Shown here: piece after piece, positions 10,801 through 22,767 of the stretch
Layout: each line of letters begins with the position of its first letter
Numbering within the stretch: the first letter of the stretch is position 1
Assembly (NCBI RefSeq): GCF_014898055.3
Contig: NW_023601104.1
Span: 75,871,106 to 75,935,105, forward strand
From: Talpa occidentalis
Lineage: Eukaryota > Chordata > Mammalia > Eulipotyphla > Talpidae
Length of the DNA stretch: 64,000 nucleotides
Direction of reading: 5' to 3'
Position numbers and translations under genes: made by a program
The notes under the pieces: model-generated
The model's database searches: none
What the model saw: only the letters and a program-made list of their open reading frames with translations
What the model was told of the DNA's origin: nothing

Positions 10801-13702
10801 ACATAGCATCACCTGTGCAGTGCTCTCAGCAAACGTTGACCTGGATCTAATCCTGAGGAAACAATTAGACAAGTCCAAATTGTAGGATATTGTAGGAAAT
10901 AGCTGACCATAACTGTAGGAAAAAATGTGAACGTCATGAAAGAAAACCTTAAGTGGGCTGTCCAGATTAAAGGAGATGAAAGAGACAGCACAACTACCTG
11001 TACTACATGACCCTTAATTTGGCCCTAGATGCAGATAAACTTGACAGCAGTTGACTTGGATCTATTTTGGATAGTTGGGAAAATTTATATTACAGTATTA
11101 TACCAGTGTCACATCCCAGCTTCCTCCCTTACCAGCTGTGTGACTGTGGGCAAATAACTTCTCTGAGTCTCATCTGCATTTTTGGCAAATCTCTACCTAG
11201 AAGGACTCAGGTCAAGCATTCACTGGGATTAAGTATATAAGCCCTTGTATTGCTCAAAATTGGTTGGTGTTATTGATATTATGGCATTTATTTGTCTCTT
11301 TGTTTCCTTTTTCCTTTTTCTTTTCCTCCTCCGGTTGCAGGCGTGACCAGGGCGTATCTGGAGACCAGATCTCCATCATGGTGGATGGAGTCCAGGTTGC
11401 ACTACCATCATATGAGGAAGCTGTGTATGGCAGTTCTGGTCACTGTGTGCCACCTGCTGACCCCAGAGTACAAATTGTGCTGTCAGAAGGGTCTGGGCCC
11501 AGTGGGAGGCATGTGCCGAGGGAGCAGCAGCTGCAGGACCAGGGAGCCTGCTCCTCTGCAGGTGGAGAGGAGGAGACCCCAGGCCAGTCTGGACTATCTG
11601 AAGCTCGGGGCTCTCGGGGCTCAGAGACTGTGATGGTGCATCAGGCAACCAGCTCTTCCTGGGTGGCCGGTTCAGGGAACAGCCGACTGGCACACAAAGA
11701 AGCCCCAGATTCAGAGAACAGTGACATACAAAGCCTTTTATCCCTCACGTCGGAGGACTACACAGATGGTAAGTGCCCTGTGCTGATCATGAATTATTAG
11801 CTGCTCAGGATCCTTGCTGGGAGTGAGGACTATGAGCCTCACTCATAATTGATACATTTGGGGGCAAAGAAAGATAACACCTGGACTACTAGCATAAGAT
11901 AGGATTTTACCCTTAGAGCTCCAGTGGGGCTTTGGACTCCCTAGGGAGACTTTTCACTATTTTCTGTGAATTTTGGAGTCTCTGAAACTTATTTGTGGCC
12001 ACAGAGCTGTGCTAAATCAAAGGACAGAAAGCTGGTTGGAGTAGGGGCTAGGTTCTGTCCTTTCATTATGCTCTTTATGTTTCTGAAAGAGCATTTAACT
12101 GCTTTTTAAATAGGACTATGTCAGGTCCTATACTAGTTGGTTTTCTTGCATTATCTCACTTTAACCTCAGAGTATGCACAGATATAGGCATTATATTATT
12201 ACTGTCCTCATTGTACAGATGAGAAATCTGAGGCTCAAAGAGGGCAAGCCCCTGAGGAAGTGGCTGAACTGGGATTTGAAACCTGATGGATCTGGCTCCA
12301 AAGCCTGCATTTATAACCCCACAAGTGCCATGGGGTCTGGATCCTTTGTGGCAAACCAGCACAGAACAAAATTGCCATTTCCTGATACCTCTGCCTTTGC
12401 CTGAGCCTGGAGGGTGGAACATGGATATTACTTCTTTCACTTGAAACTACACCTTGGCATGAAATCCCAGTGTGATTCAGGTTGCAGACTAGATACTGCT
12501 CTTTTGACAATGAGGACTTCTGTACTTACCAAACCCTCCTAAAAGAACCACAGCAAACTTCATGTTGCTAGGAATCCTGAGCACAGTAAATATCCAAGGC
12601 TTAGAATATCTAAACGCAGAGAAGGTGTAAATTCTTTAATACAGATCATGTTTATAGAATTTCCTGGTTATCAGCTACGTGCTACCTTTTGTCTTAGTGG
12701 GATATAGATCTGGCAAGGGGTCATTAAATAGTTGACACAAGCTTAAAATGGAAGCCAGTGACCCCATAGGCAGCCAGCTACACATATTTTGTGTTCACAC
12801 ATGTCAACACGTTTCCAAATACAAATCTCAACCCTTAGTCTTCTTAAGGGACCAAAATGATGCCTGCTCCTCCCTCTCTCCCCCTTGCTACCTTGCTTTG
12901 TTCCATGTATTAAACAGGCAGTTTTGAGAGCCCATCTTGTGCCTCTGCATGGATTGTTGGTTATTTGGGAAGATGGAGCCTAAATAATAGATTCATTGTC
13001 AGAATGAAGGATCCAGAAACCAAGACTTAGGTTATTAAATTTATTGCCAGTCATGCCTGAGCTAGCAGTCTGTCACAGTAGTACCATAGGAATTCAGGAC
13101 TCGAGGCATCAGTTTAGCCCCAATGATACATGAGAAGATTGAGACCTAGAGAGGGAAGTGATTTATTCAATACTGCGTAGTTGGAGGATGGCTTTAGAGA
13201 GGAGGGGGTGCTTCTGCAAGGCTTAGTAACCTCTAGGCTGAGATTAAGGATAGAAAGAGAAGCAACTGGTGCATCCCTGGTGGCCTAGGGGTTAAGTCTC
13301 AGCACTATCACCACTACTGCCTGAGTTTGATCCCTGGTCAGGGAGCTGACCCACATATGGTGCAGCAGACCTCTCCCATCTTGCCCACTGCTCCTCTCAG
13401 CAATATATTTCAGTCAATCTGCCTGTTGTGCTCCCCCCTCTGTCTCTGGTTAATTTTCTTCTCCCCCCTCCACTTCCTGTATCTCTGGCCTACAACCCAG
13501 TTCTTCTACACAATAAAAATTAAAAAAAAAAAAAAAATAAGAGAAATAACTCAACCAGCAGAGCTAAGGTGGAGAGAATAAATTAAAGACTGCACAAACT
13601 GCAGTGGGATCAGGTGTGTCGCAAAGAGACCCATATGGGATTAACCACTGGGCTTTCCTTTTTTCTCTTCCTGCAGATATCCCACTGTTGAAAGAAGCAT
13701 GA
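7815..13702 (+). CDS. SUSD6: SUSD6 (sushi domain-containing protein 6), 3' four coding exons; 5' coding exon lies upstream
   Basis: Four exons join in frame: 7815-8012, 9014-9152, 11341-11768 and 13677-13702 (stop TGA 13700-13702). Each has AG/GT borders and matching phases (entering 2 nt into a codon, then 1/2, 2/1, 1/2). Exon 1 of the set encodes one sushi/CCP module beginning CSLPPEPENGGYIC, with six cysteines. Exon 2 encodes a short stalk and one hydrophobic membrane span (SSVALILLLVVLFVLLQ) followed by a basic stop-transfer stretch. Exon 3 encodes a 142-codon cytoplasmic tail with an LPSYEEAVY motif, a WW-ligand-like LPxY. The last exon adds IPLLKEA. About 263 residues are present against roughly 300 in human; the signal-peptide exon was not found in 1-7814 and is inferred to lie upstream. 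The human protein (KIAA0247/DRAGO) is reported as p53-induced and as a partner of TMEM127 and the WW-domain ligase WWP2 in MHC-I turnover. Identity is recognised from the protein sequence; no search was run. Confidence 0.95.
9335..9465 (-). mobile_element. MIR fragment
   Basis: GATAAGGAAACAGAGGCTCA and TGACAGAGTTGAGATTTGA follow reverse MIR. Confidence 0.6.
9461..9650 (+). mobile_element. MER5-like hAT-Charlie element
   Basis: AAGTGTGGTTCC, GGAATGCAGAATTTTACA and ACAAGCCCTCCAGGTGATTC are MER5-family landmarks. It lies in the SUSD6 intron after the membrane exon. Confidence 0.55.
9655..9830 (+). mobile_element. Second MER5-like element
   Basis: CAACCATGGCTACACGTAGA, GAGCCTTAAAAACAAATACC and CACCTGGGCCTCCACCCGCA fit MER5A. 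Adjoins the previous copy. Confidence 0.5.
10640..10760 (-). mobile_element. MIR fragment
   Basis: GTGATCCTCACAGCATG...ACAGATGAGGAAGTTGAGA, reverse MIR. Confidence 0.5.
11105..11230 (+). mobile_element. MIR fragment
   Basis: TTACCAGCTGTGTGACTGTG and GCAAATAACTTCTCTGAGTC are the MIR core, 110 bases before the SUSD6 tail exon. Confidence 0.65.
12150..12330 (-). mobile_element. MIR fragment
   Basis: ACAGATGAGAAATCTGAGGC, GGGATTTGAAACCTGATGG and TCTGGCTCCAAAGCCTGC follow reverse MIR. It explains the short frames here. Confidence 0.7.
13110..13200 (-). mobile_element. MIR fragment
   Basis: GAAGATTGAGACCTAGAGAG and the following bases follow reverse MIR. Adjoins the SINE at 13268. Confidence 0.45.
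13268..13538 (+). mobile_element. tRNA-derived SINE (subfamily B)
   Basis: Sense copy in the last SUSD6 intron, 140 bases before the terminal exon, with a poly(A) tail at 13525-13538. It is diverged. Confidence 0.8.
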
Positions 13703-16700
13703 GGATTGTCATCAGCCTCTCTTCTCCCTGAGATGGTCCTCTCTGCCTTTCCTCCCTCTCCCTGTGGGTTTGAGCACCCTGTACTCCAGCCACCCTGCCC
13801 GGATACCTGAGCTGCCACCTGTGTATCTGTGTATCTCTGTATCTCAGAGGGCTTGTAGGCCCACCTTGCTGGAAACTCAAGGAAGATTTTTCGCCATCTG
13901 CCTGCTGGACAGCTGGAGGAACAGGCTTTTTCCTGGCCCAGTCTTCCCATCTGTGTTGGGAATCTAACACATATTTGAATGTGTTAGATCAAACCATTCC
14001 TTTCCCTGAGTCCTCTGGGTCCCCTCCAGCCAGCTCTTGGGTGGCAGCCCCCACCAGCCTATGTGGGCCTAAGAGCCGCTGTGTTTACTTGTGCCTTCCC
14101 CCAACCCCGTCCAGTTTTCCTGTCACAAAGGCTTGTTACTGTCCTACAGGCCTTAGTGGCTGCACTGCTGGCCTCTGCCACTTCGGGGGGCCCAGGCCTG
14201 GGTCTGGCCAGCTTTCTTTGAGGTCTAGTACCACCACCCTTGGCAGGAGCAGAACCAGAAGTGAAAAGCTATGGAGCCTAGGGTGGCTCTAATTGGGACA
14301 TGAGTGTGGGTCCCTAGCTTGCCCTTGATTAAGACTGGTGGTACATTTCCTTCCTTGGTGGAGGATGTGGAAGATCATGTCAAAGCCATCCCAGCACCTG
14401 ATGTTTAGCTTAGGGGTGCCGACTCCTAAACCTGTTGAGTTTCCAGGAAGCATCAGATGATTCTGAGAGAGGGAAAGGTGGCTGATTATGATTGTTCTCC
14501 TAATACGCAAGCTCTCACTTCCTTCTTCCACATCAGCCTCCCTGGCCTTGGTGTTTGCTGTTTCCCTGAAGTATGAGGGGAAGTTGCATGCTGCCTCCTG
14601 GGTTTTATCCCGGGCAGCTTGGGCTGCCTTGCTGACCATAGTGACCTGAAATGAATCATCCTGGGACAGGAGAGTTGCTGAGATGCTACAGAATGCCCTT
14701 CTGGTCACTGGCAGTTGGGGCATGTTGCCCCCTTCTGGGTTTGTGGAGAGGAGGGGAGCCTGAGAGTCACAGACTGAACCCCCAGGCAGCTGCAGGCAGC
14801 TCCAGCCCAGTCCTAGGGGTCCTCCTCACCACAGTCACGTGCCTTAGTACCTGTGCCCAGGAAGCCGCCTGCTGCTTGCTGTGCTGCTGCTTTTCCTGCA
14901 TCTGCCCTCCCTGCCATCCTTCCACATGTCACAGCTGACAGACAACTGGTCTTCCCTGGCTCCTTGGTGAGGGCCTGAGAGTTTGCATACACCCCAACTT
15001 TGTCGGCCTGCAGTGGAAGAATGGAGCCCTGGTGTTGAAGGAGTGGACTCAGCACTCCCAATGCTTCTGCTCCAGCAGAAGGCTGACAAGTCTAGGGCTG
15101 CTGCCATCTTCAAGGGATGTAGCATTAAGGAATGTTTTGTTTTGTGAGCACTGGGGCTGGAAACTTGAAGCTGACCCCAGGTGGCACCCCTGCTCCTCCC
15201 CCAGCCTCTCGGTTGGGGTAGTAAAAATAATAAAGAGCCCAATATACTTTCAGTACCTGACCTAACAGGGTAGCTCCTGGCGTGGGTGGCCTCAAAAATT
15301 GAGGGGAATGACCTCTCAGCCTCCTGCCTCCACTCTCACACACGCACTTTACTCTGCTCATCCAGGCCTCTCGCCACCTCCTGTAGTCTTCCTTCCTCTC
15401 AGGGTAAGGGCAGTGCCTGCGTGCCTGTGGTCATTCCCACGTCTCCCCTTTCCCACCCAGGAGCCCTTGTGTGCTGTGCCCATAGTCCAGGGAAGTGTGG
15501 TTAGAGATGGAACAGGTTGGTGAAGGTGCTAGAACTAGAACACAAGAGCCTCTGAGGAAGAGGAAATGTGGGTGGGGTGTGTGTCCTCGGCCTCAGAAAA
15601 GACGGTTTCCTGCGGTTGCTGGCACTGGTCCCATCTGGAGGGGCGTCACTAACGACCCCAAACTGCCTCACCGTAAATGGACTCTCCTCCCACCGCAGTG
15701 CCCTTGTCTTCCTCCCAAAAGAGAGTAGTGGTGGCAGAGCCAGTCTCACTGCTGAACTTGCAGCTTTTATTTCGTCTTTTAAAATCTGAATTCTATTCTA
15801 GAATGATTTTAATGAAAGATCTTACCCTTTTTGTATATCATAATTTTTCCCCGTTTTGAGTTTATTCAGCTTGGCCTTTGAAAAAATGAAAAGCCTTCCT
15901 TACGAAGCTTTCCACCGAGTCTCCCTTTAAATTACTCCTGGGTCACAAGCCCAGACTTGCCTACCTGTTAGGAGAGAAAAAAGTCTGGAGCCTCCCCACT
16001 GCACCTCATCCCCAGTAGCTTTGATGAGGCCCATCTCCCAGGGGCCCCTGGGCCTGTGGGTACAAGAATCAGGCCTCCCGTTGCTGCTGACTTCTGTGTA
16101 GGCTTCTCACAGTTAGTTTGCTTTTCCCTGAAGCAGTTTACTTAGCTGTCAGCCATGTGCTGCCGTTTCTAGGGCTTCTGGGCTTTGTCCTCTGGGAGGG
16201 ATTAGGGACTCCACAGCTGCCTTGAGGTGGGGCCTATTTCGAATGAGGCTGCCAGAGGATCTGAAGCAGGTGGGAAAATTATCCACAGCCTCTCTTCCCA
16301 GCAACCCCCTGAGGGCTCCAGCAGAGGGCTTGTCCAGGAGAACTTGGTCAGCACCAAAGAGCAGTAAAAAGGTGTATTTTTGCACATGGGAGCTGAACCA
16401 ATGCAGGTTTTATATCCTGGCAAGTAATAGTCACATTCCACCGACTTGTAACAGGCCAGTATATGGTGAAAATCACCTAAAATTCTCATCCCTTTCAATG
16501 CCTTACTGCAGTAGGTAGGCTCCATCTGCCATTTCTGAAGCTGGTGTGCTGTATTCCCATTTCACTGGAGTGAACTGTGGAATGGACTGAGTCCTGGCAC
16601 TTCGAGTTCTTTTGGTTTTATAAAGCAATTCAATGTGCATTCTAACACTCCACTTGCAAACGGAGCTTAAGCTAATGTTGTCTTCCCTATTCATCTTTTC

Positions 16701-16904
16701 CTCTTCCTCTCCCCATCCCTTCCACTTGAAAGTTCTGCGGAGAAGCTGGATGGCAAGACAAAGGTATACTTTTCCTGCTTCGTTAGTGGTGGCACAGGGA
16801 GAGATGACGCTCGGCCTTCTCCCCCCACCCCACGCCCAGCTTTGCTCTCAAACCACTTGCTTCCCACACAATAATGTCACATCCATTCCCAGGGAGCTGG
16901 TCCT

Positions 16905-17110
16905 TACAGAGAGGATGGAATATGCTGCGAACATTTCTACATCCTTGGCCTTTGGTTTCCCTTAAAGAGAGAGGGCCTAGTAGGGAAGTGGTACTTGGCG
17001 GCTTAGTTCCAGATGTGCTTGCTGAAGACCGCAAGGCTGGTAACTGCGCTTGTGGGACCTGCTGAGACTTGCAGTTGTTGGCTTAGGGAAAGTTGTTTCT
17101 GGTGCCCTGG
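16905..17110 (+). repeat. Local duplication, copy 1 (in SUSD6 3' UTR)
   Basis: Starts GAGGATGGAATATGCTG and aligns over about 175 bases to 17703-17880 with small indels. Confidence 0.85.
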
Positions 17111-17628
17111 GAGGGGCATGGGATTTTGCTTACAGATGTGTGGACTGAGTGGCACAGTAGCAGATTCCCCAGAAAGAAAGGCAGCTGGCTCAGCTGTGCT
17201 GGGAAGCAGGACCTCTTCATCTGCAGCGGAAAACTTTGTGGAATTTTGAACAAATGTCCCAAGGTGGAAGCCTCTGCCAGGCAGCAGAGCTAGCTGGAGG
17301 GGATGCAGTGGTAACACACTCGCCTTGTCAGGCAGGGAGGAGAGATGGCCATGGCTTATGTGGAGGCCCACCACACCTGCCCTGAATTCTTACCGCACCA
17401 CTATGGAATCCTTTGCAGAATGGTACTCATATATAATGGTTTAAAACGACACATGCATTATTGACTCTGTGCAGGATGTCAGTCAATCAATTTGGGTTTG
17501 CTTTATTTTATTTTATATATGTATTTTTTGGTATCCTGTACATTGCAGTGGGTGTGAAGATAGTATTTTAATATTTGTACAAAGTTTAATTTAATTTTAA
17601 TTCTATGTATATAACTGCATTTCTAAAT

Positions 17629-17634
17629 AATAAA
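17629..17634 (+). terminator. Probable distal poly(A) signal of SUSD6
   Basis: AATAAA sits just before an A-run at the end of an AT-rich stretch (17500-17640) about 3.9 kb past the stop. The run of A after it is genomic, so the exact cleavage point cannot be read. Confidence 0.6.
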
Positions 17635-17702
17635 AAAAAAAAATTCTTATGGAGGCAGTTGTGAGATATGTGATCCTTCCATAAAGTTTCTGCAGAACCT
17701 TG

Positions 17703-17880
17703 CAGAGGATGGAATATGCTGGGAACATTTCTACATCCTTCGCCTTTTTTTTTCCCCTCAGAGAGAAAGGCCTCGTAGGGAAGTGGTACTCGGGCTTGGC
17801 AGCTTAGTTCCAGATGTACTTGCTGAACACGGTGATGTGGGACCTGCTAGAACTTGTGGCTTTTGGCTTAGGGAGATATG
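17703..17880 (+). repeat. Local duplication, copy 2 (just past the SUSD6 poly(A) signal)
   Basis: Direct repeat of 16905-17110. Shared blocks include AGGATGGAATATGCTG, AACATTTCTACATCCTT and GCTTAGTTCCAGATGT. Confidence 0.85.
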
Positions 17881-18460
17881 TAGGTAAGACTGCATGAAGG
17901 GGTGACACGCTTGTTCTGTGAGGGGGTGCCCGGCAGCAGATGAGACAGGGAGGTGATCTGTGCTGCAAGGAGAGCACAGACAGAAGTGGAAACGCATCCC
18001 CTCACTTGTCTTTAAGTGTGTGCAGGGTGCCAACTACTTGCTCACGCTGGGATTCGGCAGTGAACAGACCTTGTGTTTGGGGCCTGCGTGGAATGTCTAA
18101 TACGCTGGCAAGCCCCACAGTTCCAGTGGTGTGCAGTGGTGGTGCGGACAGGGAAGCGTAAGGTGTGGCGGGGATGGCAGTGTGGCGACAAAGAGAAGGG
18201 TCAGTTCAGTGAGGCTGGGGGACAAAATGCTACTTACGTGTGGGTACAAAGACAGCAGAAAGCGCAATTTGAGAAACTCAAGCACCAGTGCCTGAGGCAG
18301 GGCCCAGAGGAGAGTAGCTCAGGATGAGCCAAGGAAGGATGGCAACAGGAAAGAAGGTGAGGAATGGCTTAGTAAATGGGGGTGGGGGCGACGTGCTCCA
18401 TCTCTTCTGAAGAATGCATTTGGGGGGGATAAAACATACTGTACCTGGAGACCGTGTAAG

Positions 18461-18929
18461 TGTTATAGGGCAGCCCCAATATTGAATGGGTTCCTGGCTG
18501 TGGGTCCTCACCCATGCGCTTACAAGGGACTTATGAATACTCCACCACAGGCACACACAAAAGGTTAATAAAAGATTTATTTACAGGGGAAAAGGAAATA
18601 AGGAAAATGTACAACTCAGGGAGAAAATAGGGAAATAAAGTCTTTAATGCGTCCTACCCGATCCGACGACCTGGAAACCGAAAGGCACTCTCAGAGCTGG
18701 CCGGATGCTCCGAGCTGGCGGAGAGCCAAAATGGGGGACCCCTCCAAAGGCCACCTGTCTGGCTTTATACCCACCTGGCTGCTTAACCCCACCCTCAGGT
18801 CCCAGCCACCTTCCCTTTGGTGGTGATGGGATTTGGAGTTCCCAGTGTCTTTGGCTTTGGCCTAGGGTGGGGGTGGAGTCCACAAAGCCTGTATGGAATT
18901 AGCTTTGGGACATCCTTTTCGCCCTAACA
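18461..18929 (-). mobile_element. Solo LTR, same family, copy 2 (antisense)
   Basis: The reverse complement aligns to the other two LTRs, running from TGTTAGGG (at 18929) to TAACA (at 18461). The TATA box is at 18764-18769 and AATAAA at 18576-18581 on the minus strand. A perfect 4-bp target duplication TAAG lies at 18457-18460 and 18930-18933. No gag, pol or env remnant adjoins it. Confidence 0.85.
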
Positions 18930-18933
18930 TAAG

Positions 18934-20379
18934 GAGTTGTCGGTCTTGTAAGGAAGAAGGTAGCTTGAGCCAGGTGAGTAAATGGCAGCACCATTCTCTG
19001 AGGTAGGGAAATGGAAGGGAAACTTTGGGAAGGAGAAAGCTGGGAGGTAAAAAGATGAAAAGGTAGAGGTGAAGAGGTCACTGCCAGGCTAGAGGCTGGC
19101 CATGCTCTCAGTTTGTGGGTGTAAGAGCCTGTAGAAGAACGTGCAGGACACTTTGGGATAAGAAAACCAGGTGCACTTTCGCTGGCCCTGGGCACTGGCA
19201 GGGATGGTCATGATGTGTTTCTCTAATACAGTGTTGGTTGGGAAAAGCTTATGGAGTCATCTCTACCAGCTACGCAGTCTTAATCTCAGCACCAGCCCTC
19301 TTAGAATCCACGCAAACATCACTGCCATTAATGACAAGAGGGTGAAGGAAAGAGCACTTTACCAGCTTTTCAAAGTGATGATGGTAATAGCTGATTCAAA
19401 GCACTAGGTAGCAGGCAGATTCTATGCCCTTTATTAGGTGTGTATAAACTCAGGGAATCCGTAGATGGGCGCCATAATAGTCTCTAGCCCTGTGCCACCT
19501 AGAAGGAAACGCATAAAGATTTGCATTAGCTTATCCAAGGTGAGGCCAAGTAGTTCTCCAGAGCCTCCACCCCGCCAGACACTGCCTGCTTCTCAAGGTG
19601 CTCACTGCATTGCTTCTGTCTCTTGGAGGCTGTTCTGACCAGTGGGCATCATTTTCTTTTTTTAGGTAGAAGAAAACTAATTTCAAGGCATGGAAACAGC
19701 ACACTTTCCACTGGGATTAAAAAACAACTTTCACAGAGTAAAGTGTGCCCAGCTCCAACCCCTCCTGGGGGTGGAATAGCAGGCATTTAAGTTATGCAGA
19801 GCCTGATAAAACGTTCACAGAGCAGCAGGAATTGTTTCTGCTCTAGGAAAAAAAAGAGCAAAGACTTTTAGCGTCTTCCAGTGACTGTGTAGTTGTCTTT
19901 GTCTCCGGAAACCAAACTACCAGGCAGAAACATGTCCCAGCAGGTAAGGAATTCGGGAAAGAGAGACTGACAATGTGGGGTCAAGCTTGGGGTTGGGGTA
20001 ACTTCCTTGATGACAGGTGAGGGAGGACAAAGGTAACAGCCTGCAAGCCCTGCAGGGCTGCTGGGGAAAGGCTGACTTTGAAGTGGTGGCCTCGGGGTGG
20101 AAAAGGGTGGGAGAGAGAAAAGGAATGCCCTGCTCTGCTTCCCAGCTCCTGCCTCCCAGCTTGGAAAGTTTTGATCCCTGGAAAACAACGAAAGTAGGAA
20201 CAATCTCTCAGGTGGGTCTACCCAGACGACTTAAAAGTCTTTAGGCACGCCAGAGTAATACATGTTCATTTCAGAAAATTAAAGAAAGTTAAACTCACCC
20301 ACAATACTACATCTAGTAGTGTTCGTTTCTGTATACATACCTCTCTCCAAAAGTCACTTCCATAGTTGTTTGGGATTTC
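18934..20379. other. Intergenic, mostly unique
   Basis: No gene seen. A degraded reverse MIR/L2-like stretch may lie near 19410-19570. Confidence 0.4.
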
Positions 20380-20720
20380 TAAACTTTATAATCGATTGCG
20401 CTTCCCCCTCTCCAATTCATCGGCATCATTTTTAATGGCTGTACATCTTTCTATTGTATTGGTAATTTGGACTTTAAGGTTGTTCCCAATTTTTTTTTTA
20501 ACTCAACCAATGGCCTTATAGCATTTTTAATTATTTCCTTTGGATTAATTACTGGAAATGGAACTGCTGAATGAAAAAAACCACATTTTAGTGACTTTTG
20601 ATAAACCTCAGAATGCCCACCAAGAAAGTTATTCCATATTATACTATCACTGGCAGTGTTCATTTCCCCACAACCTCACAAGTATTGGGAATTGTTTTAA
20701 AATATGTGCAAAAATTTTTT
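20380..20720 (-). mobile_element. Old L1 (L1M-type) fragment
   Basis: Reads like antisense L1M 3' sequence (GGTTGTTCCCAATTTTTT, TGGAACTGCTGAATG, ATCACTGGCAGTG). It is diverged. Confidence 0.55.
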
Positions 20721-21399
20721 AAATGCCGGTTAGAAGAAAATGGTATTGTTTCGATTCACATTTGTTTCATTATCCCTTAAGTCGAATTAAAAAGTTTGCT
20801 TACTCTATATAATAAAGACATTGAAAATTGTCCAAATTTGACATGTAAGACATCCATGTTTGAGAAAAAAAGTCAAAGCTACAATTCCCCCTCTAAATCA
20901 TTAAATAAATAAAATAATGCATATGTATGTATAATTTCATCCCAACCTCCTGGGCACTCCTGGGTGGTCAAGGAGTGTTGCAGCACATGGTGACTGCCCC
21001 ATGACACCCAGTGTCCCTGGAAAAGGAAATTTGACTCCGTAGGAGTCCCAGTGGCCCAGCCAGGCAGCTTGAACTGTCCCTGAGCCTGGAGGAGCAGATG
21101 ATTCTCTACTTGGCGCCAAGTATAGAAGGTTTGCAGGTGTGGGCTTCCCCACAGTGGAGCTTCACCGGGGAAGAAAGTAGGCCTCAAACAAAGACAACCT
21201 GATTCCTGGGGCTGGGACCGAGCATCTGGAGTGATGAGGGTACAAGAAGGCAGGACCATGGCTCACCACAAAGGCGCTGAGCATGGGGCCCGCTGTGGCT
21301 TCTGGAGTGGTCTTTTGAAGTCTTTGGAAACCTGGGCTCCACGGACTTGAGGAATGTTTGGTGCTGTAGTCTTTGGGGGATGGCCATTCCCACTTCTAC

Positions 21400-21560
21400 T
21401 CCAATCATTTGTTCATTCATTCACTAATTCATTTGACAACCTTTTTAGGATTCATTTTACCCAAAGCTTGGTACTATTCCTGGGGTGCAGGAGTGAATAA
21501 GACTCAGTCTTTGTTCTTAGAGTTTGCAGACTAATGGAGGAGAAGGAATTAAACAACTAC
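21400..21560 (-). mobile_element. L2-like fragment
   Basis: TTCATTCATTCACTAATTCA and GGAGTGAATAAGACTCAGTC resemble the reverse L2 3' end. Confidence 0.4.
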
Positions 21561-22060
21561 TTAAAACTTAAGACAGAACTTAATTAAAAAAAAAACAACA
21601 AAGCTCAGGTGGAGCATCAGCTAAGGGCCTAGAGAGCCAAGGGAGGAGGAATTCTGTGTGCGGGGAAGGAGGGAGCTTTAAGGGAGCCTATATTCCCCTG
21701 AGAAGGTCCATTTGTTTTGCGTGGGAAGGATGGATTGAATGTCAATGCTATAGGTGGAGCCACAGGTGAGAAGTGGGAAGAGGAGCACTTATCAGGCCCT
21801 GAGACCTAGAGGAGCAGAAGTACCAACATATTAAAGGATGAATCATGAGTCATTTATTGTTGCCATTTATGCAAGTTAACCCAAGAGGTCAGATATGGGC
21901 AATTTCAATCTTGTATAGAATTGATTTAATATCTGCTAAAATTAGAAATGCCTTTCTCCTCTGGGATGATGAAATCTTTATTTTAATCACAAGAAAGAGC
22001 TTTCAGGACTCCCATGCACAATTGTCCAGAGAGACCTCTTGCCTCAGGGTCTGTTCCCTT

Positions 22061-22141
22061 TAAAAATAAGGGGGTTGCAATTGTATGGGGAATATAAAAA
22101 TAAAATTTATTATAAAAAAGAAAGAAAGAAAGAAAGAAAAA
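22061..22141 (+). mobile_element. Short L1 3' end
   Basis: Only the last 60 bases of the same L1 3' UTR plus a (GAAA) tail. Confidence 0.7.
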
Positions 22142-22536
22142 AGCAGAGCACAGAGAACCGCTGACCTCCTGGTCTCCACCGCCTGCTCCTGCCTATTGCC
22201 TGCAAGAGCATCTTCAGAAGTCACAGGAATGGCTCAAGCCTCTAGGATAGGGTCAATTTGCCTGCTGTTTGTGGAGGGCAACAGAACCCACTCTTGTAAG
22301 CAAGTGTCTGTCAGCAACAGCCAGGCAGTCATTCCAACAATAAGAGATGTTTTTAGTGTTCTCCTTAGGGCAGAAATTGAGGCCCATCCAGCAGAATCCA
22401 ACTGAATAGTTACAACCAACTCTAACACACTTTCCTTATCAAGTTCCCTAATTTTTCATTAGAAATATTCAAAAATAACCAAGCGCAAAAGAAAAATCTC
22501 AAAAATATCTACTGGCAGTATAAATTAGTACATTCT

Positions 22537-22767
22537 ATTTTTTTCATTTTTTTAATTTAAATTTTATTTTTATATTCCCCATACAATTACAACCCCCTCA
22601 TTTTGACCCCAATCCCTCCTTTCCCCACCCCCACCCCTCATAGAGTGTCTCTGGTTCATAGTTGTTTGTTGATTTTGATATTTTCTTTCTTATAGTTATT
22701 CATTTTCCTGGTCCCTTATTTAAGTTTTCTAGATTCCTGCTATGAGTGAGGCCATCCGGTATTTTTC
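22537..22767 (-). mobile_element. L1 3' end, antisense
   Basis: Reverse complement of the same L1 3' UTR. Perfect 16-bp target duplication TAAATTAGTACATTCT at 22521-22536 and 22768-22783. Confidence 0.9.

Larger units (their letters stand above)
13703..17650 (+). other. SUSD6: SUSD6 3' untranslated region
   Basis: The sequence after the SUSD6 stop runs about 3.9 kb to an AATAAA at 17629-17634 set in a very AT-rich 3' end. An earlier AATAAA at 15229-15234 could give a shorter isoform. No copy of the local SINE family lies in this interval, although flanking DNA is rich in them, which fits exonic constraint. The largest open frames here (for example 14844-15242 on the minus strand) look like chance frames. 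The end point is inferred from the signal only. Confidence 0.7.

Noticed and set aside
20879..21259. 126-codon minus-strand frame
   Set aside because: No recognisable domain, no splice partners, and an overlapping frame of similar length; likely chance.
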